Assembly: GCF_024643285.1 (NCBI RefSeq)
Contig: NZ_JAMSLW010000001.1
Location: 679,239-743,238 of the forward strand
DNA from: Parapedobacter lycopersici
Lineage (GTDB): Bacteria; Bacteroidota; Bacteroidia; Sphingobacteriales; Sphingobacteriaceae
Length of the DNA stretch: 64,000 nucleotides
Direction of reading: 5' to 3'
Numbering within the stretch: position 1 is the stretch's first letter; the number at the start of each line of letters is the position of its first letter. The notes beneath the pieces are model-generated. The model was not told the origin of the DNA, did not search any database, and was given only the letters and a program-made list of their open reading frames with translations. Position numbers and translations under genes: made by a program. Positions 44,233 through 53,644 of the stretch are shown here, in pieces.

Positions 44233-44991
44233 TTATGCCCGCATGGCCTGAATGATTTGTACAATCAAAATTTCCTCGACAAAAATAAGAAACATCGACA
44301 TCACCACCGCCCAGTTCGCTGCCTTACCTACCCCTTCGGTACCTTTGGAAGAGTTATATCCCTGATAACATCCCACAATGCCAATAGTGAATCCGAAAAC
44401 AACTGCCTTGAGCACCAATGAAAAAACATCCAGGTAGCTGACCGCCTCAAATACCTGGTTCACGTATACCGTAAAACTGGTAGCCTCAAACTGGTTCACA
44501 CTGAGAAAAGCCCCCAGCAGACCCACGCAGGCCGTATAGCAGGAAAGAATGGGAATGGTGATCGTGGTGGCCACTACCCGGCTGACTACCAAGAATTTAA
44601 ATGGGTTCGTGCCGGACACTTCCATGGCATCTATCTGTTCTGTTACTTTCATTGAACCGAGCTCCGCGCCAATCTGTGAGCCTACTTTCCCTGAAGCAAT
44701 CAGCGCGGTTACCAGCGGGGCCAGGGCCCGGATAATGGCAATGGAAATCAGTGCGGGCAGCCACGATGTGGCACCGAACTCCGCCAGGGACGGACGCGAC
44801 TGGTTGGTAAACACAAGCCCTGTAATAAAACCGGTCAATGAGATCAATGGCAGGGATTTCCATCCGACTTCGTAGCACTGCCGGATAATTTCCTTCACCT
44901 CATAGGGCGGCAGTACCAACTCACGGAAAAATTGCATAACAAACCGATGGATCTGGGCCAATTCGATCAGTATACGGCTAACTTTCTTCAA
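44233..44991 (-). CDS. ABC transporter permease, MlaE type
   Basis: A 252-residue inner-membrane permease with five to six membrane segments and the MlaE family core: SLPLISLTGFITGLVFTNQSRPSLAEFGA, then ALAPLVTALIASGKVGSQIGAELGSMKVTEQIDAMEVSGTNPFKFLVVSRV. The only start that gives the family N-terminus (MKKVSRILIELAQIHRF) is TTG at 44991; the next ATG is at 44937. First gene of the mlaE-mlaF-mlaD unit. Confidence 0.9.
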   Translation of the reverse strand: MKKVSRILIELAQIHRFVMQFFRELVLPPYEVKEIIRQCYEVGWKSLPLISLTGFITGLVFTNQSRPSLAEFGATSWLPALISIAIIRALAPLVTALIASGKVGSQIGAELGSMKVTEQIDAMEVSGTNPFKFLVVSRVVATTITIPILSCYTACVGLLGAFLSVNQFEATSFTVYVNQVFEAVSYLDVFSLVLKAVVFGFTIGIVGCYQGYNSSKGTEGVGKAANWAVVMSMFLIFVEEILIVQIIQAMRA

Positions 44992-45168
44992 TATTCGTGG
45001 GTTTTAATTACACAAAATCAATGGCCGCTGCCAAAGGAAATTACCTGAGCGACAAAAATAGGACTTTCTGTTTAATTTAGGAGCACCAAAGCAAATTAAA
45101 GGTATTTAGGGGTAAAAAGCCGGAGGCAGAGGGGAACGCGGGCATATAAAATAATGGGGGGATTAAAC

Positions 45169-45198
45169 CATAGGTAGGCGGAATGGGTCATACCTATG
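45169..45198. promoter_or_regulatory. Inverted repeat before the DUF6600 gene
   Basis: CATAGGTA (45169-45176) and TACCTATG (45191-45198), perfect 8-mers with 14 nt between, 37 nt before the chosen ATG. A possible operator or leader hairpin. Elsewhere the 45.0-45.23 kb gap shows only a TATTTTTG-type box on the minus strand (45053-45060), which may serve mlaE. Confidence 0.4.
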
Positions 45199-45234
45199 AG
45201 AATTAACAGCATGTTACACAAAAATCGAAGTGTT

Positions 45235-46536
45235 ATGAAAACGTTAAAAGCAACCGGACGCTTATTATTTACGGCAATCGCTTTCCTGACATTTACCACA
45301 ATTAAGACGGCAAATGCGCAACCCGGTGTAAGCGTTTCATTTCAGTTATTTTACGATGAATTGGCGCCATATGGCGAATGGATTGACGACCCCGATTACG
45401 GTTATGTCTGGCTTCCGGATGCGGGAGGCGGTTTCCAGCCTTATGCAACAAACGGACACTGGGTTATGACCAATTATGGAAACACCTGGGTTTCCGACTA
45501 CGACTGGGGTTGGGCACCCTTCCATTACGGCCGTTGGGTATATACAGATTATTACGGCTGGGGCTGGGTTCCCGGATATGAGTGGGGACCGGCCTGGGTG
45601 AGCTGGCGCAGTGGCGGCGGATATTACGGATGGGCGCCGCTGGGACCGCAGATGAGCATCAGCGTGAACGTGGGCATGCCCAATCATTATTGGGTATTTG
45701 TCCCCCAGCGTTACATCGCCAGCCCGCGGATCTACAATTATTACGTACCGCGCAGGAACCGGGTAACAGTTTATAACCACACGACCATCATTAACAATAC
45801 GTATGTATACAACAACCGTACATATGTAAGCGGCCCCGGACGGCATGAAATTGAACGGGCCACCCGCAGCCGGATTTCGGTCAGGGACGTGCAGTCAGGC
45901 AATCGGCCGGGAAGGGCACGTGTGGATAGCCGGTCCGTAAACCTGTACCGTCCGGATGTCGACCGGAACAGCCGCACGTCGGCACGTCCGGCACGGGTTT
46001 CCCGCGCGAGCGAAGCACGGGCGAACACGAATTCGCGTAGCGCGGCTTCGCGTAGCACGGCCACCCGGGCGGCAGACAACCGGGGCACGACTACCCGCTC
46101 GGCACGTCCGGCCACACGTGATAATACAGCTACTGCACCCCGCACCCGTAACCGCAGCAATGATGCCGTAGCGCCACGCATGGAAAACCGCGGATCGGAA
46201 CGCGCCGTACGGCCCTCCGGAACGACCGGCAGGGAGTCCGGAACACGGAGTACACGTCCGGCTCGCACGAACAGTACGGAACGGGCTACACAGCCCCGGA
46301 GCCAGCAAATGCAGCGCAGCCAGTCGCGCACCGCACCGGAACGTAATTCGGTACGTGCATCCTCGCGGACCCAATCCCGGAGCAGTGAGGCCAGCCGGGT
46401 ACGGCCAGAGGCGCGTTCACAGTCGCGGCCAGCGGTATCTTCCGGCCGCTCTTCGGAAAGCAGGGGCAATGTCTCGCACAGCAATAACCGTGGATCGGAA
46501 CGAAGCGGCCGCTCGTCTTCCCGGGGTGGCAGGTAA
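45235..46536 (+). CDS. DUF6600 protein with Arg/Ser-rich C-terminal tail
   Basis: A 433-residue exported protein. After a Sec signal (MKTLKATGRLLFTAIAFLTF...ANAQ) comes a Trp/Tyr/Gly-rich DUF6600 domain of about 150 residues with repeats such as YGEWIDDPDYGYVWLPD, TYGNTWVSDYDWGWAPFHYGRWVY and GWGWVPGYEWGPAWVSW. The last 230 residues are low-complexity, made of Arg, Ser, Ala, Thr and Pro (SARPAR, NRGSER repeats) and very basic, so probably disordered; it may bind peptidoglycan, LPS or nucleic acid, but nothing proves this. Starts at 45196 and 45211 are possible; 45235 gives the best signal peptide. A terminator follows. Confidence 0.8.
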   Translation: MKTLKATGRLLFTAIAFLTFTTIKTANAQPGVSVSFQLFYDELAPYGEWIDDPDYGYVWLPDAGGGFQPYATNGHWVMTNYGNTWVSDYDWGWAPFHYGRWVYTDYYGWGWVPGYEWGPAWVSWRSGGGYYGWAPLGPQMSISVNVGMPNHYWVFVPQRYIASPRIYNYYVPRRNRVTVYNHTTIINNTYVYNNRTYVSGPGRHEIERATRSRISVRDVQSGNRPGRARVDSRSVNLYRPDVDRNSRTSARPARVSRASEARANTNSRSAASRSTATRAADNRGTTTRSARPATRDNTATAPRTRNRSNDAVAPRMENRGSERAVRPSGTTGRESGTRSTRPARTNSTERATQPRSQQMQRSQSRTAPERNSVRASSRTQSRSSEASRVRPEARSQSRPAVSSGRSSESRGNVSHSNNRGSERSGRSSSRGGR

Positions 46537-46566
46537 TAAGTTCATAAATAACAACAACAACCTATG

Positions 46567-46590
46567 AGGAGGCTCCGGCCTCCTTTTTTT
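46567..46590 (+). terminator. Intrinsic terminator after DUF6600 gene
   Basis: A 7-bp G+C-rich stem (46567-46573 with 46578-46584), 4-nt loop, then a run of T. Confidence 0.88.
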
Positions 46591-46654
46591 ATGTACCTAT
46601 TGCGGACAGCCATAAATATGCTATTTTTGAAAACACCTATTAAATAACCACCTG

Positions 46655-47407
46655 ATGAATAAGAGCAGAAGAACGTTTATTGGCCGTTCCCTGGCAGGCG
46701 CAGCGGCTACCATCAGTATCCCGGACCTGGTGTCGGCCGCAATCGGCAAACCGCATCGCGCTCCCGTCGTAAAAATAGCACCGGATGATGTTGTGCTTTT
46801 CCAGGGGGATTCCATTACGGACGCCGGAAGGAATCGCGACGAACAGGCCCCGAATAACAGCCGCGCATTGGGAACTGGATATGCGTTTCTTTCCGCGGCC
46901 CGGCTGCTCCGTGAGCATACCGACCAGGTAAAGGTATTCAACCGCGGTATCAGCGGCAACAAGGTTAATCAGCTGGCAGAACGCTGGGATGCCGACTGTA
47001 TCCAACTTAAGCCGGATGTCCTGAGTATCCTCATCGGCGTCAACGACTACTGGCATACGCTCACCGGCGGCTATACCGGCACACTGGCCGTATACCGCGA
47101 CGATTACCGGAAGCTGATCGACCGGACACTGACGGCACTCCCGGATGTCAAACTGATCATCGGCGAGCCTTTTGCCGTTAACCACGTGAAAGCAGTTACC
47201 GACGACTGGTTTCCGGCGTTTGATACATACCGGCAAACTGCACAGGAAATCGCGGATGAATATCGGGCAGCGTTCATCCCCTACCAACGCGTATTCGATG
47301 AGGCAGCCCGCAGCGTATCACCCGGTTATTGGACGACAGATGGGGTACACACCACCCTGGCAGGTGCCCAATTGATGGCCGAAGCCTGGTTAAACGTGAT
47401 TGGATAG
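46655..47407 (+). CDS. SGNH/GDSL hydrolase, Tat-exported
   Basis: A 250-residue esterase or lipase-like hydrolase. The N-terminus MNKSRRTFIGRSLAGAAATISIP has a twin-arginine signal, so it is periplasmic or further exported. Block I with the nucleophile Ser is VLFQGDSITDAG; block II is NRGISGNKV with the conserved Gly; block III is SILIGVNDYWH with Asn; block V is TTDGVHTTLAGAQLMAE with Asp-x-x-His. The substrate (acetylated sugars, esters) is unknown. The next gene's ATG follows its stop by one base. Confidence 0.9.
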   Translation: MNKSRRTFIGRSLAGAAATISIPDLVSAAIGKPHRAPVVKIAPDDVVLFQGDSITDAGRNRDEQAPNNSRALGTGYAFLSAARLLREHTDQVKVFNRGISGNKVNQLAERWDADCIQLKPDVLSILIGVNDYWHTLTGGYTGTLAVYRDDYRKLIDRTLTALPDVKLIIGEPFAVNHVKAVTDDWFPAFDTYRQTAQEIADEYRAAFIPYQRVFDEAARSVSPGYWTTDGVHTTLAGAQLMAEAWLNVIG

Positions 47408-47408
47408 G

Positions 47409-48575
47409 ATGATCAGCTCCATACTGGATAACGACTTTTACAAGTTTACCATGCAGCATGCAGTGGTCAAACGATTCCCCAAGGCACGCGCGCGGTACCA
47501 GTTCATCAACCGGGGCGGACATCAATTCCCGGATGGCTTTGCCGAAGAACTGCGCAACGCCATAAACGGGTTGGCTCAGCTGCAGCTGACCCGTCATGAA
47601 AAAACGTATTTCGCCGCTACCTGTCCCTATATCGATCCCACGTATTTCGACTTCCTACAGGGGTACCGGTACGATCCGGACGAGGTTATGGTCCGGCAGC
47701 AGGGCCGTGAACTCCAGGTTGCGGTTGAAGGTTACTGGTACAGGACCATTCTCTGGGAAGTGCCTATTATGTCACTCATCTGCGAGCTGTACTACCAAAT
47801 GACCGGACAGCAGCGGCACGCCGATGAAACCGTGATGTTGACGGCCCGCGAAAAAATAGAAAAATACCGTAAGTTGGGGGTAACCATCGCCGAATTCGGC
47901 ACGCGGAGGCGGCATTCCTATGCCGTACACCAGCTTGTTGTCCAGGCCCTCCGGCAATACGGGGAAAACACATTCATCGGCACCAGTAACGTCCACCTAG
48001 CCATGCAGTACCAGACGAAACCCATTGGCACGCATGCCCATGAATGGTTTATGTTCCACGCCGCTAAATATGGTTTTAAAATGGCCAACCTGCTCGGCCT
48101 TGAACACTGGGCGGAGGTGTACCGCGGCGACTTGGGGATTGCCCTGTCGGATACGTATACAACTGATGTCTTCTTCACGCAGTTCGACAAGAAATTATCC
48201 AAACTTTTCGACGGGGTACGCCACGACAGCGGCGACTCACTGCTTTTTGCCGACAAAACCATCCGCCATTACCAGCAGAAAGGTATCGACCCGCTGTCCA
48301 AGACAATCGTTTTCTCCGATGGGCTTAACTACGATAAAGTGGCCCGGATTGCGGCATACTGCCGCGGAAAAATCGGATTTTCATTCGGAATCGGCACCAA
48401 CTTTACAAACGACGTGGGGTTACCTCCCCTCAATATTGTGCTGAAAATGACCGAAGCGTTCCCTGAAGAGGCGCAATGGGACCCGGTGATCAAGCTGTCC
48501 GACGATCCGGGAAAACACACGGGCGATACCGAAACGGTGAAACTGGCCAAGCAAATCCTGATGATTCCTGAATAG
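47409..48575 (+). CDS. pncB: Nicotinate phosphoribosyltransferase
   Basis: A 388-residue enzyme making nicotinate mononucleotide from nicotinate and PRPP in NAD salvage. Typical segments: SSILDNDFYKFTMQHAV at the start, EFGTRRRHSYAVHQLVVQAL (His is the autophosphorylation site region), FIGTSNVHLAMQY, GTHAHEWFMFHAA, and GVRHDSGDSLLFADKTIRHYQ. Length is typical. The ATG at 47409 lies right after the SGNH gene stop; the frame opens at a TTG at 47400. Part of a tight three-gene run ending with a methyltransferase gene. Confidence 0.93.
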   Translation: MISSILDNDFYKFTMQHAVVKRFPKARARYQFINRGGHQFPDGFAEELRNAINGLAQLQLTRHEKTYFAATCPYIDPTYFDFLQGYRYDPDEVMVRQQGRELQVAVEGYWYRTILWEVPIMSLICELYYQMTGQQRHADETVMLTAREKIEKYRKLGVTIAEFGTRRRHSYAVHQLVVQALRQYGENTFIGTSNVHLAMQYQTKPIGTHAHEWFMFHAAKYGFKMANLLGLEHWAEVYRGDLGIALSDTYTTDVFFTQFDKKLSKLFDGVRHDSGDSLLFADKTIRHYQQKGIDPLSKTIVFSDGLNYDKVARIAAYCRGKIGFSFGIGTNFTNDVGLPPLNIVLKMTEAFPEEAQWDPVIKLSDDPGKHTGDTETVKLAKQILMIPE

Positions 48576-49271
48576 ATGGCGGTCGATATCCTTGGAACAG
48601 CGCTGCAGGATTACCTGCGTGGACAGTTTATGTCCCCCCTCCTGCTGCATACGAGCTATGGTGAAACAGAGGAAATGCCTGTTGATGAGTTTTTCCGCGG
48701 ACCCGGTGATTTCCCCGAACTGGAGCACATGGCCCTCTCCTTTTGCAGTGGGAAAACGCTTGATGTAGGTGCCGGGGCCGGTAGCCATGCCTTATACCTT
48801 CAGCAACGGGGCATGGATGTACATGCGCTTGATATCTCTCCCCTGGCGGCAACCGTGATGAAACAACGCGGTGTGGAACAGGTCAGCACAGCGGATATTT
48901 TCAATTACCATACCGGTCAGTATGACACCCTGCTGTTTCTGATGAACGGTATCGGACTGTGCGGCGACCTGGAAAAACTGAAGGTGCTGCTGCGCCGCTG
49001 CCGTTCCCTGCTGCGTGCAGGCGGACAGCTGCTGTTCGATTCATCGGATATTGCGTATTTGTATGCCGATGGGTCGGTAACCCGGCCAAGCGGGTATTAC
49101 GGGCAGATCCGGTATCAGTACGAATACAGGGGAAACCGGGGTGCACCCTTCAACTGGCTGTACATCGACCGGGATACGCTCACGCACCTGGCGCAGGAAG
49201 CCGGCTGGGCCGTACAGATATTATTTGAGGACGGGAATGACCAGTACCTGGCGCGTCTGGTTATCCGTTAA
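48576..49271 (+). CDS. Class I SAM-dependent methyltransferase
   Basis: A 231-residue methyltransferase with the SAM-binding glycine loop TLDVGAGAGSHALYLQQRGMDVHALDISPLA and following motifs YDTLLFLMNGIGLCG and LLRAGGQLLFDSSDIAYL. The substrate is unknown. Its ATG immediately follows the pncB stop, so it is translated from the same message. Its last 4 bases overlap the convergent serS gene. Confidence 0.88.
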   Translation: MAVDILGTALQDYLRGQFMSPLLLHTSYGETEEMPVDEFFRGPGDFPELEHMALSFCSGKTLDVGAGAGSHALYLQQRGMDVHALDISPLAATVMKQRGVEQVSTADIFNYHTGQYDTLLFLMNGIGLCGDLEKLKVLLRRCRSLLRAGGQLLFDSSDIAYLYADGSVTRPSGYYGQIRYQYEYRGNRGAPFNWLYIDRDTLTHLAQEAGWAVQILFEDGNDQYLARLVIR

Positions 49272-50539
49272 TCAATCCACTCAAACCCGGTGTAAGGGAC
49301 GAGCACGTCGGGAATCCGGATTCCGCGGTCCGTTTGGTTGTTCTCCAGTATGGAGGCCAGGATACGGGGTAGCGCCAATGCACTTCCATTCAGTGTGTGT
49401 ACCAGCTGGGTTTTACCGCTTTCTCCCTTAAAACGCACCTTTAAGCGGTTGCTCTGGTAGCTTTCGAAATTGGATACAGATGAAACCTCAAGCCAGCGCT
49501 GCTGTGCGGCGCTCCACACCTCCATATCGTAAGTCAATGCCGATGTAAATCCCATATCGCCGCCGCAGAGTCGCAATACCCGGTATGGCAGGTCCAGCGC
49601 CTGAAGCAACGACTGTACATAACTGCTCATTTCCTCAAGCACCTCATACGACCGCTCGGGGTGCACCAGCTGGACCACTTCCACCTTATCGAATTGATGC
49701 AGCCGGTTCAATCCGCGTACATGGGCGCCGTAAGAACCTGCCTCCCTGCGGAAACAGGGCGTATATGCGGTTAATTTTACCGGAAAGTCGGCTTCTTTTA
49801 CAATGACGTCGCGATACAGGTTCGTAACGGGCACCTCTGCCGTGGGGATCAGGTAAAGATCATCTACACCCACGTGGTACATCTGCCCTTCTTTATCCGG
49901 AAGCTGGCCGGTACCGAAACCGGAAGCTTCGTTGACCAGCAGCGGGGGCTGCACTTCGAGATAGCCAGCCTGCTGAGCCCTGTCCAGGAAAAAGTTGATC
50001 ATGGCCCGTTGCAGCCGCGCGCCTTTTCCTTTGTATACCGGAAAACCGGCACCGGTTATTTTGGTTCCGAGTTCAAAATCGATGATTCCGTACTTTGAAG
50101 TCAATTCCCAATGGGGCACGGCATCCTCCGCCAACGATGGTTTATTGCCGTGTTCCAGCACTACTTCGTTGTCTTCCGCTCCTACCCCGGCCGGTACCGA
50201 TGTATGGGGAAGATTCGGAAGCAGCACCAGCTTTTCATGCAATTGCTGCTCCAATTCGCCCAGTCGGTCAGTTAACTGCTTAATCTGTTCTTTATATCCG
50301 CCCGATGCTGCCTTAATCGCTTCAGCCTCATCGCGCTTGCCCTGGCGCATCAGTTCACCGATCTGCCGTGCGCTCGTATTGGCCGATGCCGCCAGGGCAT
50401 CCGACTCCGTCTGGATCTGGCGTCGTTGCTCGTCCAGGGCAACAACTTCATCAACCAGCGTAGTCTGCTTGAAATTTCTCAGGGCCAATCGCTCAATCAC
50501 ATGGTCACGGTTCTCACGGATATAATTAACTTGCAGCAT
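49268..50539 (-). CDS. serS: Serine--tRNA ligase
   Basis: A 423-residue class II aminoacyl-tRNA synthetase. The N-terminal coiled-coil arm (residues about 25-105, VALDEQRRQIQTESDALAAS...) is followed by the catalytic core: motif 2 in TPCFRREAGSYGAHVRGLNRLHQFDKVE and motif 3 in LNGSALALPRILASILENNQ. It charges tRNA-Ser and tRNA-Sec acceptors with serine. ATG at 50539, normal length. Confidence 0.96.
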   Translation of the reverse strand: MLQVNYIRENRDHVIERLALRNFKQTTLVDEVVALDEQRRQIQTESDALAASANTSARQIGELMRQGKRDEAEAIKAASGGYKEQIKQLTDRLGELEQQLHEKLVLLPNLPHTSVPAGVGAEDNEVVLEHGNKPSLAEDAVPHWELTSKYGIIDFELGTKITGAGFPVYKGKGARLQRAMINFFLDRAQQAGYLEVQPPLLVNEASGFGTGQLPDKEGQMYHVGVDDLYLIPTAEVPVTNLYRDVIVKEADFPVKLTAYTPCFRREAGSYGAHVRGLNRLHQFDKVEVVQLVHPERSYEVLEEMSSYVQSLLQALDLPYRVLRLCGGDMGFTSALTYDMEVWSAAQQRWLEVSSVSNFESYQSNRLKVRFKGESGKTQLVHTLNGSALALPRILASILENNQTDRGIRIPDVLVPYTGFEWID

Positions 50540-50632
50540 ATTTTCGTTTGCTTAATTTTCTTCTTTATCGGCTGTGAAGCTGTCCTGATTTTTGAAAATC
50601 AAGACGGTTTTGTTTATTTTGTGGCAAAGATA

Positions 50633-50640
50633 GGAAGGAG
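50633..50640 (+). promoter_or_regulatory. Strong Shine-Dalgarno of rsmI
   Basis: GGAAGGAG directly before ATG 50643 (2 nt apart), closer than usual; supports that start. On the opposite strand a TATCTTTG box (50625-50632) may serve serS. Confidence 0.5.
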
Positions 50641-50642
50641 AT

Positions 50643-51341
50643 ATGATATTTGAGCCATTATCGGAGAGAAGATCCGTGCTATACCTCATCCCCACCCCCA
50701 TCGGCAACCTGGAAGATATGACGTTCCGGGCCGTTCGGCTGCTGCGGGAAGCGGATATTATTCTGGCTGAAGATACCCGTACCAGCGCGCCCCTGCTGAA
50801 ACATTTCGGTATCGACAGGAAGGTGTTTGCACATCACCAGCATAATGAACATAAAGCAGTAGCCGAAATCATCCGGTTCCTGAACGAAGGGCAGACCGTG
50901 GCCCTGATCTCGGACGCGGGGACGCCGGCGATCTCCGACCCGGGCTTTCTACTGGTACGCGAAGCCATCAAAAACAACATCCCGGTATACTGCCTGCCGG
51001 GTGCAACAGCCTTTGTACCGGCGTTGGTAAGTTCGGGCCTTCCCTCCGACCGCTTTTGCTTTGAAGGATTCCTTCCGGTAAAAAAAGGGCGGCAGACGCG
51101 ACTGAAAGCGCTTGCAGATGAGAGCCGTACGCTGGTTTTCTATGAATCACCCCACCGCCTGCTCAAAACCCTCGGGGAATTCATAGACACCTTTGGTGGC
51201 GACCGGCAGGCTGCTATCTCCCGGGAAATCAGCAAGGTTTATGAAGAAACGGTACGCGGCACCCTGCTTGAACTGAAGGCATACTATGAAACCAATCCCT
51301 TAAAGGGCGAATTTGTGGTTTGCGTACAGGGTTTGGGATAA
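50643..51341 (+). CDS. rsmI: 16S rRNA (cytidine(1402)-2'-O)-methyltransferase RsmI
   Basis: A 232-residue tetrapyrrole-methylase-fold enzyme that 2'-O-methylates C1402 of 16S rRNA. Diagnostic parts: LYLIPTPIGNLEDMTFRAVRLLREADIILAEDTRTS at the start, LISDAGTPAISDPGF and VYCLPGATAFVPALVSSGLPSDRFCFEGFLP. The Bacteroidota form lacks the C-terminal extra helix domain, giving this shorter length. The ATG at 50643 gives ten residues before the conserved start; a GTG within could also serve. Divergent from serS. Confidence 0.92.
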   Translation: MIFEPLSERRSVLYLIPTPIGNLEDMTFRAVRLLREADIILAEDTRTSAPLLKHFGIDRKVFAHHQHNEHKAVAEIIRFLNEGQTVALISDAGTPAISDPGFLLVREAIKNNIPVYCLPGATAFVPALVSSGLPSDRFCFEGFLPVKKGRQTRLKALADESRTLVFYESPHRLLKTLGEFIDTFGGDRQAAISREISKVYEETVRGTLLELKAYYETNPLKGEFVVCVQGLG

Positions 51342-51372
51342 AACTTGCTAACTTAGCATGGTAAAATAACCC

Positions 51373-51954
51373 ATGAACATCGATCATTACATCAACGACG
51401 GACAGGACCCCAAAGTAGTGGAAAAACTCCTGCTTAAATTGCAGGACATGTTGGTTCCCAATGAAACCGTGGCCTATGTCGCCGTGCAGAAAATGCCGGC
51501 AGTAACCCTTTTTCCGGACAGTGTGGCGCTTACAGCGCGGCGGATTTTGCTGTGTGAGTCGACCAAACTGGGTTTGGCTACCGATTTTAAGATTTTTCCG
51601 TGGAACGTCATCCGCGATGTTTCGTTTAAGGAAGGTATTCTGGGTGCCCGGTTTGTGCTCGTACTGAAAAATGGCGAGCAGGTGGAAATCACCCACATCC
51701 CCAAAAACCAGGCCCGCAAACTGTACCAGCAGGCCAGCAGCTTTTTCGAAGAATATCAACGGGAAGCGGAAACCGGCGAAACAATCCGTTCCGGCACGGA
51801 GGTACTCGAAAGCGCCTTGCCGGTGCCCTGCCCGTCCGAGATCGTTGACGAACTCACGTCCAAACTGCAGAAATTGAAATCCCTGTTCGAAAAACAGCTC
51901 ATCACCCAGGCGGAATACGAACAGAAAAAAAACGAATTGTTATCCCAACTGTAA
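51373..51954 (+). CDS. PH domain protein with C-terminal SHOCT motif
   Basis: A 193-residue soluble protein. Residues about 25-120 match bacterial PH-like domains (bPH, YokE type): NETVAYVAVQKMPAVTLFPDSVALTARRILLCES and IFPWNVIRDVSFKEGILGARFVLVLKNGEQVEITHIPK. The tail, SKLQKLKSLFEKQLITQAEYEQKKNELLSQL, is a SHOCT motif, an oligomerisation element. Function unknown. It precedes lnt by 6 nt and may be co-transcribed. Confidence 0.85.
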   Translation: MNIDHYINDGQDPKVVEKLLLKLQDMLVPNETVAYVAVQKMPAVTLFPDSVALTARRILLCESTKLGLATDFKIFPWNVIRDVSFKEGILGARFVLVLKNGEQVEITHIPKNQARKLYQQASSFFEEYQREAETGETIRSGTEVLESALPVPCPSEIVDELTSKLQKLKSLFEKQLITQAEYEQKKNELLSQL

Positions 51955-51960
51955 GCCGTC

Positions 51961-53604
51961 GTGAAAAAAAATTACCTACTGGCCTTATTAAGTGCATTCC
52001 TGCTCTGGTTAGCCTGGCCGCCCATACCATTTACCGCTCCGCTCCTATGGATAGCACTTGTACCGCTGCTGTGGGCCATGGAAGCGGTTATGCGGGACCC
52101 ATACAACAAAAAGGGTCTTAAAATAACGCTGCTTGGCGGTTTTACCGGACTCCTGTGGAATACAGCATCCATTTATTGGGTTTTCAATGCGCTGAATGCG
52201 GCAATGCCGGTCTACGCCGCCGCATTGGTATCTCTTATTCCCTTTGCACTGGCGGCCGCGTTGATGGCGCTGGCCTTCCGGCTGTATTACCAGCTGCGCA
52301 AGCACCACGGCATCGGGCTTTCGATGGCCGGACTGGTTTCGTTCTGGATAACGTATGAATACCTGCATCAGACCTGGGATCTGGCTTTTCCATGGATGAA
52401 CCTGGGCAATGGTTTTGCCAGCAGCCACCAGTTGGTCCAATGGTACGAATACACCGGGGTATACGGGGGTACGCTGTGGATCTGGCTGGCTAACATATTG
52501 CTGTTTATGGGAATATTATCGGTCAAAGACAAATTCGGTCCCATCCACCGATACAAATGGTTCGTCGGTTTTCTGCTCCTGGTTACATTACCCTCCGGCT
52601 GGTCGCTCTACCGGTACACGACCTACGAAGAGCACATAAACCCGGCTGATATCGTCGTTGTCCAGCCCAACATCGATCCTTACGGAAAATACAGCTTCCT
52701 TTCCCCCGAATCCCAACTCGACCAGCTGATCCGGTTGTCTGACTCGGTGGCCCAGCCGAATACCGAATTCTTTATCTGGCCGGAAACGGCTATCGCCAGT
52801 CCACGGGGATATAACGAAGATGAGTTCCGCGAAAACCCCGCATTTCTCCGCCTGCAGGATTTTCTCTCTAATTACAAGAACGGCAATGTGCTTTCGGGGA
52901 TCGAAAGTTACCGTGTGTACCATCAGCCCGAAACACCTACGGCACGTAAGTTTGAAGGGGCCGAGCTATATTACGATGCCTTTAATGCAGCCGTTTTAGT
53001 TGAAAATTCGGCCCGGCTGCAGTTTTACCACAAATCCAAGCTGGTCGCCGGCGTGGAGCAGCTGCCCTTCGGAAGCGCCCTGGCGTTCATGACCCCGCTA
53101 TTCCAGGCATTCGGCGGCACAACCGGAGGATATGGCAGCCAGGAAACACCCTCGGTCTTTTACTCGCAAAGCGGCATCGGTGCCGCGCCGGTAATCTGTT
53201 ACGAATCCATATGGGGCAGCTATGTTGCCGAATACGTAGAGCAGGGGGCACAATTCATCGCCGTGATTACCAATGACGGCTGGTGGGGCAATACCGCGGG
53301 GAAAGACCAGCATCTGGCCTACGCCAAATTGCGCGCCATCGAAACCCGCCGCTGGGTGGCCCGTTCGGCAAATACGGGGATCTCGGCGTTCATCAATCAA
53401 CGCGGTGATGTGGTCCAGCAAACCGACTGGTGGACTGCTGATGCACTGAAACAGGACATCAACCTGAATGAGGCGATTACCTTTTATGTGCGTGCAGGTG
53501 ATTACCTGGCTTATGCAGGGTGCGCGGGAAGCCTGATTTTCGGCACCGTATTGCTGGTCACCTTTGGAAGAAGATCCAGGTATCGCAAACAGGCACAGCC
53601 TTAA
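51961..53604 (+). CDS. lnt: Apolipoprotein N-acyltransferase
   Basis: A 547-residue inner-membrane enzyme that adds the third acyl chain to lipoproteins. Six to seven N-terminal membrane helices precede a periplasmic nitrilase domain with the triad Glu275 (IWPETAIAS), Lys358 (FYHKSKLVAG) and Cys413 (PVICYESIWG); one more helix follows. The start codon is GTG at 51961, 6 nt after the previous stop. The usual YxKxxLVPFGE motif appears altered as KLVAGVEQLPFGS, common in Bacteroidota. Relevant to the lipoprotein adaptor and channel of the efflux operon here. Confidence 0.92.
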   Translation: MKKNYLLALLSAFLLWLAWPPIPFTAPLLWIALVPLLWAMEAVMRDPYNKKGLKITLLGGFTGLLWNTASIYWVFNALNAAMPVYAAALVSLIPFALAAALMALAFRLYYQLRKHHGIGLSMAGLVSFWITYEYLHQTWDLAFPWMNLGNGFASSHQLVQWYEYTGVYGGTLWIWLANILLFMGILSVKDKFGPIHRYKWFVGFLLLVTLPSGWSLYRYTTYEEHINPADIVVVQPNIDPYGKYSFLSPESQLDQLIRLSDSVAQPNTEFFIWPETAIASPRGYNEDEFRENPAFLRLQDFLSNYKNGNVLSGIESYRVYHQPETPTARKFEGAELYYDAFNAAVLVENSARLQFYHKSKLVAGVEQLPFGSALAFMTPLFQAFGGTTGGYGSQETPSVFYSQSGIGAAPVICYESIWGSYVAEYVEQGAQFIAVITNDGWWGNTAGKDQHLAYAKLRAIETRRWVARSANTGISAFINQRGDVVQQTDWWTADALKQDINLNEAITFYVRAGDYLAYAGCAGSLIFGTVLLVTFGRRSRYRKQAQP

Positions 53605-53608
53605 GCCA

Positions 53609-53639
53609 TTGCGTATTAGCCAACATTCCATTACCTTTG
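53609..53639 (+). promoter_or_regulatory. Promoter of the cysteine desulfurase gene
   Basis: TTG at 53609-53611, 20 nt, TACCTTTG at 53632-53639. The box ends 5 nt before the ATG, so the predicted transcription start (about 53646) falls on the start codon and the mRNA would be leaderless. Confidence 0.7.
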
Positions 53640-53644
53640 CAACT

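Noticed and set aside
45771-46484. 237-codon minus-strand frame over the DUF6600 tail
   Set aside because: Low-complexity antisense of the Arg/Ser repeats, no start signal.
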